NCBI RefSeq assembly: GCF_013410355.1
Contig: NZ_JACCFI010000001.1
Span: 868,001 to 932,000, forward strand
Direction: 5' to 3'
Source of the DNA: Agromyces hippuratus
GTDB taxonomy: Bacteria > Actinomycetota > Actinomycetes > Actinomycetales > Microbacteriaceae
DNA length: 64,000 bases
This document shows positions 27,031-35,386 of this stretch, one piece after another. Every line of letters starts with the position of its first letter. Positions within the stretch are counted from its first letter, which is position 1. Position numbers and translations under genes: made by a program. The notes beneath the pieces are model-generated. The model saw only the letters and a program-made list of their open reading frames with translations, made no database searches and was not told where the DNA came from.

Positions 27031-29097
27031 TCAGCCGAGGTGGCCGGCCTTCTCCATCTGTCGGAGTTCGCGCTTGAGGTCGGAGACCTCGTCGCGCAGA
27101 CGCGCTGCGAGCTCGAACTTCAGCTCCCCCGCTGCGACGAGCATCTGGTCGTTGAGGTCGCGGATGATGTCTTCGAGGTCGTTGGCGCCGGCCGCCGCGA
27201 TGCCCTCGCGTCGGAGGTTCGGCACCGAGGTCTTCTTCTTCGCGTCGCGACCGGCGAGGAGCGCAGCCGTGTCGGCTTCTTCTCGGGCGAGCACGTCGGT
27301 GATGTCGGCGATGCGCTTGCGCAACGGCTGCGGGTCGATGCCGTTGACCCGGTTGTACTCGAGCTGCATGTCGCGACGCCGCGTCGTCTCGTCGATCGCC
27401 GACTTCATCGAGTCGGTGAGCACGTCGGCGTACATGTGCACCTCGCCCGAGACGTTCCGCGCGGCACGACCGATGGTCTGGATGAGCGACGTCGACGAAC
27501 GGAGGAAGCCCTCTTTGTCGGCGTCGAGGATCGCCACGAGCGAGACCTCGGGCAGGTCGAGGCCCTCGCGGAGGAGGTTGATGCCCACGAGCACGTCGTA
27601 CACGCCGGCCCGGAGTTCGGTGAGCAACTCGACGCGGCGCAGGGTGTCGACATCGGAGTGGAGATACCGAACCCGCACGCCCGCCTCGGTGAGGAAGTCG
27701 GTGAGTTCTTCGGCCATCTTCTTCGTGAGGGTCGTGACGAGCACGCGCTCGTCGCGACCGGCGCGGGTGCGGATCTCTTCGAGCAGGTCGTCGATCTGCC
27801 CCTTCGAGGGCTTCACCACGATCTGCGGGTCGACGAGCCCGGTGGGGCGGATGATCTGCTGCACCACGCCGTCGGCGATGCCCATCTCGTAGCGCCCGGG
27901 CGTCGCGGAGAGGTACACGGTCTGACCGACGCGCGCCTTGAACTCGTCCCATTTCAATGGCCGGTTGTCGAGCGCGCTCGGCAGGCGGAACCCGTGCTCG
28001 ACGAGGGTGCGCTTGCGCGAGGAGTCGCCCTCGTACATCGCACCGATCTGCGGCACCGTGACGTGGGACTCGTCGATGACGACCAGGAAGTCGTCGGCGA
28101 AGTAGTCGAGGAGGCAATGCGGCGCCTCACCGGCCTGACGGCCGTCGATGTGCCTCGAGTAGTTCTCGATGCCCGAGCAGAACCCGATCTGCTCCATCAT
28201 CTCGAGGTCGAACGTGGTGCGCATGCGCAGCCGCTGCGCCTCGAGCAGCTTGCCCTCGCGCTCGAGCTCGGCCAGCCGCTCTTCGAGCTCGATGCGGATG
28301 GTGCCGATCGCGCGCTGCATGACCTCGGTGCTCGCCACGTAGTGCGAGCCGGGGAAGACCGGCACGGAGTCGAGCTTCGCGACGACTTGGCCGGTCAGCG
28401 GATGCAGACTGTAGAGCGCCTCGATCTCGTCGCCGAACATCTCGATGCGGATGGCGAGCTCTTCGTAGATCGGGATGATCTCGATCGTGTCGCCGCGCAC
28501 GCGGAAGTTGCCGCGCGAGAAGTCGACGTCGTTGCGCTGGTACTGCATCGAGACGAACTTGCGGATCAGCCAGTCGCGATCGACCTGCTGGCCCACCTGG
28601 AGCGGCATCATGGCGCCGAGGTACTCTTCGGGCGTGCCGAGGCCGTAGATGCACGAGACCGACGACACGACCACGACGTCGCGGCGACTCAGTAGGGAGT
28701 TCGTCGTCGAGTGGCGCAGGCGCTCGACCTCGGCGTTGATCGAGCTGTCTTTCTCGATGAAGGTGTCGGTCTGCGGAACGTACGCCTCGGGCTGGTAGTA
28801 GTCGTAGTACGAGACGAAGTACTCGACGGCATTGTTCGGGAGCAGTTCGCGGAACTCGTTGGCGAGCTGCGCCGCGAGCGTCTTGTTGTGCGCGAGCACG
28901 AGCGTCGGCCGCTGCACCTGCTCGATGAGCCAAGCCGTCGTCGCGGACTTGCCGGTGCCGGTCGCGCCGAGCAGCACGACGTCGGTCTCACCGGCATTGA
29001 TGCGTGCCGCGAGCTCGGCGATCGCCGCCGGCTGATCGCCGCTCGGCGTGTACTCGCTGATGACCTCGAACGGCCGAACTGAACGTGTGGCCTGCAT
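27031..29097 (-). CDS. uvrB: Excinuclease ABC subunit B
   Basis: Helicase-like damage verifier that receives DNA from UvrA and recruits UvrC. 688 residues: Walker A GATGTGKS, the beta-hairpin region YYDYYQPEAYVPQTDT, helicase motifs DESHVT and QTIGRAARN, and a C-terminal UVR motif that binds UvrC. ATG at 29097 has GGAGAG directly upstream; an ATG ten codons earlier lacks a ribosome-binding site. No SOS box lies upstream, unlike uvrA. Confidence 0.98.
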   Translation of the reverse strand: MQATRSVRPFEVISEYTPSGDQPAAIAELAARINAGETDVVLLGATGTGKSATTAWLIEQVQRPTLVLAHNKTLAAQLANEFRELLPNNAVEYFVSYYDYYQPEAYVPQTDTFIEKDSSINAEVERLRHSTTNSLLSRRDVVVVSSVSCIYGLGTPEEYLGAMMPLQVGQQVDRDWLIRKFVSMQYQRNDVDFSRGNFRVRGDTIEIIPIYEELAIRIEMFGDEIEALYSLHPLTGQVVAKLDSVPVFPGSHYVASTEVMQRAIGTIRIELEERLAELEREGKLLEAQRLRMRTTFDLEMMEQIGFCSGIENYSRHIDGRQAGEAPHCLLDYFADDFLVVIDESHVTVPQIGAMYEGDSSRKRTLVEHGFRLPSALDNRPLKWDEFKARVGQTVYLSATPGRYEMGIADGVVQQIIRPTGLVDPQIVVKPSKGQIDDLLEEIRTRAGRDERVLVTTLTKKMAEELTDFLTEAGVRVRYLHSDVDTLRRVELLTELRAGVYDVLVGINLLREGLDLPEVSLVAILDADKEGFLRSSTSLIQTIGRAARNVSGEVHMYADVLTDSMKSAIDETTRRRDMQLEYNRVNGIDPQPLRKRIADITDVLAREEADTAALLAGRDAKKKTSVPNLRREGIAAAGANDLEDIIRDLNDQMLVAAGELKFELAARLRDEVSDLKRELRQMEKAGHLG

Positions 29098-29166
29098 GCT
29101 CTCCAGTCTAGGAGCGCCCGCCGACACTCCCCCTGTGAGCGGGCTGTCAGCCCGAGGAGGCGATGA

Positions 29167-29781
29167 TCAGGCGCGGGCGCGACGCTCTTCGACGATGCGG
29201 TGCCAGAGTTCGTCGGTCTGGCTCATCGTGTGGGCCAGCGAGCCATCCGTGTCGATCACGACGTCGGCGATCGCGAGGCGAGCCGTGTTGTCGACCTGAG
29301 CGTCGACGCGAGCCTCGGCCTGGCCCCGTTCGAGTCCGCGGTTCTCGACGAGACGCTCGACCTGGGCGCGTCGGGGGGCGTTGGTCACGACGATCAGGTC
29401 GAACGGGTGATCGACGGATGCCTCGACGAGCAGCGGCACGTCGTAGACCACGACGGCATCGGGGTCCTCCTGCTCGGCCTTCGCGATCAGGCGGCCCGAG
29501 AGCTCTCGCACCGCAGGATGCACGATCGCGTTCAGCTTCGCGAGCTGCTCGGCATCGCCGAAGACGTGCGCGGCGAGCTTCGCCCGGTCGAGCGTGCCGT
29601 CGCGGTGCAGTACGTCGGCGCCGAACTCCTCGACGATCGCAGCCAGAGCCGGCGTTCCCGGCTCCACCACGCGCCGGGCGAGCTGGTCGGCGTCGATGTG
29701 CACGGCACCGTGTTCGTAGAGTCGACGCGCGACCGTGGACTTGCCTGAGGCGATGCCGCCCGTGAGACCGATCAGATACAC
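29167..29781 (-). CDS. coaE: Dephospho-CoA kinase
   Basis: Last step of coenzyme A synthesis. 204 residues; P-loop GLTGGIASGKST at the N-terminus and the VYDVPLLVEA segment are typical. Start GTG at 29781 with TGGGGAGC just before it; a TAGAGT hexamer seven bases upstream of the GTG also allows a leaderless start. It is preceded by rpsA and its terminator and followed by uvrB after 69 nt, which contain a small CGGGCT-GTC-AGCCCG hairpin. Confidence 0.96.
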   Translation of the reverse strand: MYLIGLTGGIASGKSTVARRLYEHGAVHIDADQLARRVVEPGTPALAAIVEEFGADVLHRDGTLDRAKLAAHVFGDAEQLAKLNAIVHPAVRELSGRLIAKAEQEDPDAVVVYDVPLLVEASVDHPFDLIVVTNAPRRAQVERLVENRGLERGQAEARVDAQVDNTARLAIADVVIDTDGSLAHTMSQTDELWHRIVEERRARA

Positions 29782-29865
29782 GCTCCCCACTCTAATCGTG
29801 CGACCCACGACGCGACGCCTCAGGAGGCGAAGCTGCTCGAACTGTCGACCTCCCCCTGGAACGCC

Positions 29866-29898
29866 GGAAAGGCCGGCCCCCGAGGGGACCGGCCTTCC
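29866..29898 (-). terminator. Terminator hairpin after rpsA
   Basis: A GC-rich stem with GGAA, GGCCGG and CCCC paired segments, one-base bulges on each side, and a CGA loop, 34 nt after the rpsA stop. A second small dyad (29908-29925, ACCGCGAC/GTCGCGGT) lies between it and rpsA. No U-run follows. Confidence 0.7.
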
Positions 29899-29931
29899 GT
29901 ATCGCGGACCGCGACGTGTCGCGGTTCGTGA

Positions 29932-31383
29932 CTAGTTGTTGCTCGAGAGCTTCTCGCGCAGCGCCGCGAGCGACGCGTCGTCGGCGAGGGTGCCCGCGCC
30001 GGCCGAGTCGCTCGAGTACGAAGCACCAGCCGAAGCGAACGAGTCGTCGGCCACAGCAGCAGCGTTCGCCGCGGCGACCTGCTTCTTGTGAGCCTCCCAG
30101 CGAGCCTGGGCTGCAGCGTAGTCCTGCTCCCACTTCTCGCGCTGGGCCTCGAAGCCCTCGCGCCACTCGTTGGTCTCGGGGTCGAAGCCCTCGGGGTACT
30201 TGTAGTTGCCCTGCTCGTCGTACTCGGTGAGCATGCCGTAGAGCGCCGGGTCGAACTCGGTGCCCTCGGGGTCGACGCCCTCGTTCGCCTGCTTCAGCGA
30301 GAGCGAGATGCGGCGACGCTCGAGGTCGATGTCGATGACCTTGACGAAGACCTCTTCGCCGACCGACACGACCTGCTCTGCGAGCTCGACGTGCTTGCCC
30401 GACAGCTCGGAGATGTGGACGAGGCCCTCGATGCCGTCTGCGACGCGAACGAACGCGCCGAACGGAACGAGCTTCGTGACCTTACCCGGAGCGACCTGAC
30501 CGATCGCGTGGGTACGGGCGAAGACCTGCCACGGGTCCTCCTGCGTCGCCTTGAGCGACAGCGAGACGCGCTCGCGGTCGAGCTCGACGGAGAGCACCTC
30601 GACGGTGACTTCCTGACCGACCTCGACGACCTCGCTGGCGTGCTCGATGTGCTTCCACGAGAGCTCGGAGACGTGGACGAGACCGTCGACGCCGCCCAGG
30701 TCGACGAACGCACCGAAGTTGACGATCGACGAGATGACACCCTTGCGGATCTGTCCCGGGTGGAGGTTCGCGAGGAACGTCGAGCGCGACTCGGACTGCG
30801 TCTGCTCGAGGAGCGCGCGGCGCGAGAGCACGACGTTGTTGCGGTTCTTGTCGAGCTCGAGGATCTTCGCCTCGATCTCCTGGCCGAGGTACGGCGTGAG
30901 GTCGCGCACGCGGCGGAGCTCGATGAGCGACGCCGGGAGGAAGCCACGGAGGCCGATGTCGACGATCAGGCCGCCCTTGACGACCTCGATGACCGAACCG
31001 GTCACGACGCCATCGGCTTCCTTGATCTTCTCCACGTCGCCCCATGCACGCTCGTACTGAGCGCGCTTCTTCGACAGGATGAGTCGGCCTTCTTTGTCTT
31101 CCTTCTGGAGGACGAGGGCCTCGACGGTGTCGCCGACGCCGACGACCTCGCTGGGGTCGACATCGTGCTTGATCGAAAGCTCACGCGAGGGGATGACACC
31201 CTCGGTCTTGTAACCGACGTCGAGGAGAACCTCGTCGCGGTCGATCTTCACGACGGTACCCTCGATGAGGTCGCCGTCGTTGAAGAACTTCAAAGTCTTC
31301 TCGACCGCGGCGAGGAAATCGTCAGCAGATCCGATGTCGTTGATCGCGACCTGCTTGGGCGCCTTGGTCGTTGCGGTTGTCAT
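29932..31383 (-). CDS. rpsA: 30S ribosomal protein S1
   Basis: Ribosomal protein S1 with four S1 RNA-binding repeats, the usual actinobacterial number: about residues 33-105, 120-190, 205-280 and 290-365 (for example GTVVKIDRDEVLLDVG and VNFGAFVDLGGVDGLVHVSEL). 483 residues, with an acidic/Ala-rich C-terminal tail starting near YPEGFDPETNEW. The ATG at 31383 is preferred; the frame is open upstream without homology. The leader contains a good promoter and a stable hairpin, which suggests regulation of its own synthesis. Confidence 0.97.
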   Translation of the reverse strand: MTTATTKAPKQVAINDIGSADDFLAAVEKTLKFFNDGDLIEGTVVKIDRDEVLLDVGYKTEGVIPSRELSIKHDVDPSEVVGVGDTVEALVLQKEDKEGRLILSKKRAQYERAWGDVEKIKEADGVVTGSVIEVVKGGLIVDIGLRGFLPASLIELRRVRDLTPYLGQEIEAKILELDKNRNNVVLSRRALLEQTQSESRSTFLANLHPGQIRKGVISSIVNFGAFVDLGGVDGLVHVSELSWKHIEHASEVVEVGQEVTVEVLSVELDRERVSLSLKATQEDPWQVFARTHAIGQVAPGKVTKLVPFGAFVRVADGIEGLVHISELSGKHVELAEQVVSVGEEVFVKVIDIDLERRRISLSLKQANEGVDPEGTEFDPALYGMLTEYDEQGNYKYPEGFDPETNEWREGFEAQREKWEQDYAAAQARWEAHKKQVAAANAAAVADDSFASAGASYSSDSAGAGTLADDASLAALREKLSSNN

Positions 31384-31414
31384 GTAGTGAATGCTCCGTA
31401 AAGGACAAAATCGA

Positions 31415-31456
31415 GCCCATCGCGTGGGAGAGCGATATGTTGGTTCCGCGATGGGC
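31415..31456 (-). promoter_or_regulatory. Terminator-like hairpin in the rpsA leader
   Basis: Perfect 10-bp stem GCCCATCGCG/CGCGATGGGC (arms 31447-31456 and 31415-31424) with a 22-nt loop, followed on the minus strand by TCGATTTTG. It lies inside the roughly 100-nt transcribed leader of rpsA. It could be an attenuator or the S1 autoregulatory target. Confidence 0.6.
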
Positions 31457-31489
31457 ATGCGGACAGGGATGTCACACGAGTGACGCTCA

Positions 31490-31519
31490 ATCCTAACGGA
31501 ACCGCTCCCCCATTGGCAA
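31490..31519 (-). promoter_or_regulatory. Sigma-70-type promoter of rpsA
   Basis: Minus-strand TTGCCA (31514-31519), an 18-bp spacer and TAGGAT (31490-31495). This is the best -35/-10 pair in the window and predicts a transcription start near 31483, giving a leader of about 100 nt. Confidence 0.7.
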
Positions 31520-31548
31520 ACGAGTGCTCACCACGCCCGGCGCGTCCG

Positions 31549-33613
31549 TCACCCTGCGGTCGGGACTCGGAAGACCTCGCCCTCGTAGTCCCAGATGGGA
31601 CTCGGCCACAACCGCAGCACGGTGTCGCGCTCGACCGGGTCGGCCGTGTAGAAGTGATGCCGCTTCTTCGGGCTCCAGAACCGGGTCACCGCCACCGTCG
31701 ACGGCTCAATCGTGTCTTCCGGATACACGTAGTACGCGACACCCTCGAATGACCACGTGTTCGGCCACGTCGCGATCACCCGATCGCGCTCCGCCACATC
31801 CACCGTGTAGAAGTGCCCGCGATAGCGGTCGCTCCAGAACCGTGCCCGGCTGCTGCGTCGTGTACGCGGAGTACCGCGAACCCTCGTACGTCCAGGTCCC
31901 GGGCCACAGCTTCTTGACCCGATCCCGCTCCGCCGCATCGATCGTGTAGAAGTGCGCCTGGAACCGATCACTCCAGAACCGATACACCGGCGTCGCAGGC
32001 GCCGTCGCCGACGACCGCGACAACGTGACGTCGATCGTGGCGACGCCACCGCTGTCGCCACCGGTGACCTTCACCACCACGCTGCGAGGTGGATTCGCGA
32101 TCGACTCGTCCTGCTCCGGATCGCCGTACCAGGCACTCGACTGGTTGTACGCCCCCTTCGACGAGCTCACCGTGAAGGCGGAGCTCCCGCCACCCACGGT
32201 CTGTCGAAGCAGGCGAACACCGTTGTCGTAGTACACGACGTCATCGGCTGCCTCATCCCATGAAGCCCAGAACCCGCTGTCGTAGTACGCGAGATCGCCG
32301 TATGCGTGACGGTGCTCGACCGTGTAGGTCTCGCCGGTGATGGGATCGGCGATCTCGATGATTCGAGGGGCACTCGGCGAGCCCTGCCCTCCGAGGTTCG
32401 TCAGGTCGATCGACCAGGTCTTCGTGGATTCGCCCTCGGCCAACGCGAGCTGCATCGTGGTCGCCGGGTCGTTCCAACCGAGCGCGAGCGCCGTCGACGA
32501 ATTCAGCGACGTCAACGCACCCGGCACGGTCGCACCCATGATGTCGTACAGGTCGCCGTACTCGTACTCCGTGCAACCGAGCGCGACCGCGTCCGAGGTG
32601 CAGAAGTCCATGTTCGCGTGGTCGAGACCGAAGTTGTGGCCGAGCTCGTGCGCGGTGAAGGCCGTGTCGTACTCCGTGCCGAGGGTGATCATGGTCAGGC
32701 CGCCGTCGTCGACGGACATGCCCACGGTGCCGACGGCGATCGGCTCGACGTTGAGGCACCCCGGCGGCAGGTAGGTGACGAGGTGGCGGACCGGACCCGT
32801 GGTGGTGTTCGCGTCGAGATAGGCGTTGGCGTGGACGAAGCCGAGCTGCTGCGCCGCCGTGTCCCAGATTTCGACGAGGTCCTGCTCGCACCCCTTCGCC
32901 GACGTGGTGCGGACGATCGTGGACGAGACGGTGAACGAACCGATGTCGCCGTCGCCAGCGGCGCGTGCCGCTTCGTCGAACCAGAAGCGTGCGGCAGTGG
33001 CCGAGATCTCGTTCAGCGCTCCGTTCGAATAGGCGCCGCCCAACGCTGGCACACCGGTCGGGTTGAGTACGACGATGTCGATCACATGGTCGCGAGCAGC
33101 CTCGGTCGCCGACGATTCGGCCACGGGCGTGATCTCGGCCTCGAGCACGGTGAGCGGTTCGTCCGATCCGTCGACGACTTCGAGCAGTGCCGCACCCTCC
33201 GCTGTGTCGAGCTCGACCGCAGAATCCGCGGCCCGTTCGCGCACACGCGACTCGGTACGACCGCCGATCTCGTCGACGATCTCGTCAGCGACCTCGACCA
33301 CGCCGTCGAACGCGTCTCCGGTGCGCGCGAGGTCGAGCTCGGGACCGTCGACGGAGACGGTAGCCCCGGTGCGGGTGCGCACCGAATAGCTCCGCTTGGA
33401 GGGCTCGACGGTGTCGCCGTCGTCGACGGCGGGCGAGGCCTCGATCACGCTGACGATGAGCGTGCCCGACACCTCGAGCCCGACTCCGTTCGACGCGGAT
33501 GACTCCGCGGAACTCCCCGCTGCGGGAGCGGAGAAGGCGGCACTCGACGGTGCGAGCACGAGGGCTGCGACGAGGGTCGCGGCGGGCAGGGTGAGGGCGG
33601 TGATTCGGGTCAC
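31549..33613 (-). pseudogene. Secreted M11-like zinc metalloprotease with DUF5648-type C-terminal repeats, frameshifted
   Basis: An N-terminal signal peptide (TLPAATLVAALVLAPSSAAFSA) leads to a large extracellular protein. The zincin motif HELGHNFGLDH supplies His322, Glu323, His326 and His332; a Met-turn YDIMG follows at 356-360, as in gametolysin-like (M11) peptidases. From residue 544 come repeats of the type RFWSDRxxxHFYTxDxxERD. The first repeat is in the same frame, but after codon 590 (near 31844) the frame breaks: the original frame ends at 31706 with a scrambled tail, while repeats two and three continue in another frame to 31549. The catalytic domain is intact, so the product may still work. 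The GTG start has no ribosome-binding site, but TACGTT seven bases upstream suits a leaderless transcript. A sequencing error is an alternative. Confidence 0.8.
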
Positions 33614-33674
33614 AGATTTGAACGTAGTGGTCGCCGCGTCACCCGTTGGTCACGACTCCATCACGAAAACCGAG

Positions 33675-33692
33675 CGACGATCGCGATCGTCG
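33675..33692. repeat. 18-bp perfect palindrome between the epimerase and protease genes
   Basis: CGACGATCGCGATCGTCG lies 20 nt after the epimerase stop and 62 nt before the protease start. It may be the epimerase terminator or an operator for the protease gene. Confidence 0.5.
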
Positions 33693-33711
33693 GATCACCT
33701 GAACGGCGGCG

Positions 33712-34710
33712 TCACTTCCTCGCAGCCGGCGCCCCGATGGCCTCGGCACGCACGGATCCGGGCTTCAGGATGCTGCGAAGCGCCGGCTCGAGGTCGGGGT
33801 ACGCGAACTCGTACCCCGCGTCGAGGAGGCGCTCGGGCACGACCCAGCGGCTCTTCAGCACCAGCTCGGTCTCGGTACGGATCACCGCCGATGCGGGCTC
33901 GAGCATCCACCGCCAGGCCGGTACGCCGAACGGAACGCCGAGCAGTCGGCGGATCGTTCGCATCAGCGTGCGGTTGTCGGTGGGGTTCGGGGCGCTGACG
34001 TTCACGACGCCGTCGAGATCGGGCCGCTCCGCGAGGAAGCCGATGATGCCGGCGACATCGTCGATGTGCACCCAACTGAAGCGCTGGCTGCCGCTTCGCG
34101 CCGTGAACTCGTGGTGTGTGCCCGCGGCCCGACGGGCGCGCGTCGCCGGCCACCGTCCGTCGAGCTGCGGCCCGCCGAGTCCGAATCGCGCGAGCCGCGC
34201 GAGCGGCCGCATCACACTGCCGTCGCCGAGCACGATCGCGATGCGGAGGGCGATCCGCCGCGTCGCCGGCAGCGCGCCGGCGAAGAACTCCCGCTCCCAG
34301 GCCTTCGCGACCTCGACCGAGAACCCGCTCCCGAGCTCACCGTCGCGCTCGGTCATCGGGCGGTCGTCGGCATGTCGGTAGATCGTGGCCGTCGAGGAGT
34401 TGAACCAGACCCGCGGCGGCACGGCGGCCGACTCGACGGCCGAACGCAGCGCTGCGGTCGTCTCCACCCGCGAACGCACGATCTCGGCGCGATTGCGCGG
34501 GGTGTACCGGCAGTTGACGCTCTTGCCTGCGAGGTTCACGAGCACGTCGCACCCGTCGACGAGGCTGGCGATCGCTGCCGGATCGCCCCACGCGGCATCC
34601 GCCGACGCACCGCGACCGATCGTGCGCACCTCGATGCCGGCCGCGCGATACCTCGCGACGAGATGCCCGCCGATGAAGCCGGATGCGCCGGCGATGACCA
34701 CCCGCGTCAT
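33712..34710 (-). CDS. NAD(P)-binding epimerase, TIGR01777/SDR39U1 family
   Basis: 332 residues of the atypical short-chain dehydrogenase family often annotated as nucleoside-diphosphate-sugar epimerase. The Rossmann motif GASGFIGGHL (residues 8-17) is followed by the family signatures VNLAGKSVNCRYTPRNRAEI and NSSTATIYRH; the C-terminal part has the DUF1731 pattern VPAWRWMLEP and LLDAGYEFAYPDLEPAL. The substrate is unknown. It overlaps the DUF4166 gene by 4 nt (ATGA), and these two families also occur fused in other bacteria, so they likely act together. Confidence 0.9.
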   Translation of the reverse strand: MTRVVIAGASGFIGGHLVARYRAAGIEVRTIGRGASADAAWGDPAAIASLVDGCDVLVNLAGKSVNCRYTPRNRAEIVRSRVETTAALRSAVESAAVPPRVWFNSSTATIYRHADDRPMTERDGELGSGFSVEVAKAWEREFFAGALPATRRIALRIAIVLGDGSVMRPLARLARFGLGGPQLDGRWPATRARRAAGTHHEFTARSGSQRFSWVHIDDVAGIIGFLAERPDLDGVVNVSAPNPTDNRTLMRTIRRLLGVPFGVPAWRWMLEPASAVIRTETELVLKSRWVVPERLLDAGYEFAYPDLEPALRSILKPGSVRAEAIGAPAARK

Positions 34711-35378
34711 GCCGGCGTCTCCTGTTCGATCTCGTAGACGAAGGAACCCGCGTACTCATAGATCCGCCCGAGCAGCGGCGCATCGAGCGTGAACCGCACG
34801 CTCTGCCGGCCGATCACCCCGTCGAACCGCTCCACCACCCGCGCTCGCGGCGCCACGGCGGTCGGGATCCGCAGCCGCACCCGGCCGGCTCGAAGCCCGA
34901 CCGACGTCGAGCTGAGCACGAGCGCCCCCTCTCGCACGGTCGCATCGAATGCCACGCGCAACCGCCCACCGACGCCGAGCACATCGATCACGCGACCGTT
35001 CCGGAAGTGCACCGCGTCGGTCATCTCGCGCGAACCGGAACGGAACTCGAACCGGCGCACGGCATGGAGGACGCCCGTCGACGACCGCCGGTTCTCCACC
35101 GCGAACGGCACCTCGACCTCGTGCACGGGGAACAGGACGCCCCACCGGCCCAGCACCGAGAGCAGCGGCCAGAGCCATCGGCGCGGGGTGCCGACGACCT
35201 CGAACGTGCCGCGTCCACGCCCGACCGCGCCGTCGGGCACCTCCGAGAAGTAGCACTGCAACCCCGGATGGAGCTCGGAGACGGCCCCGCCGAGCGCCTG
35301 CGCGTACGGCGAGAGCGGCGGCGCGGCATCCGTCGACGGTGCTGACCCTGCGCCCTGCTGCGGCTGCTGCGTCGACAC
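34707..35378 (-). CDS. DUF4166 domain protein
   Basis: About 223 residues. The family features are SPYAQALGGAVSELHPGLQCYF near the N-terminus (residues 23-44) and a C-terminal RARVVERFDG region. No catalytic motif or clear membrane segment is visible. It is often linked or fused to TIGR01777 epimerases, as found here with a 4-nt overlap. The GTG at 35378, 8 nt after the DUF885 stop, is chosen because upstream codons lie inside the neighbour in another frame. Its function is unknown. Confidence 0.8.
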   Translation of the reverse strand: MSTQQPQQGAGSAPSTDAAPPLSPYAQALGGAVSELHPGLQCYFSEVPDGAVGRGRGTFEVVGTPRRWLWPLLSVLGRWGVLFPVHEVEVPFAVENRRSSTGVLHAVRRFEFRSGSREMTDAVHFRNGRVIDVLGVGGRLRVAFDATVREGALVLSSTSVGLRAGRVRLRIPTAVAPRARVVERFDGVIGRQSVRFTLDAPLLGRIYEYAGSFVYEIEQETPA

Positions 35379-35386
35379 CGGCGCGA

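Noticed and set aside
31860..31990. Programmed ribosomal frameshifting in the protease gene.
   Set aside because: No slippery heptamer or downstream stimulatory structure is visible at the break; mutation or sequence error is simpler. Listed only as something to test.
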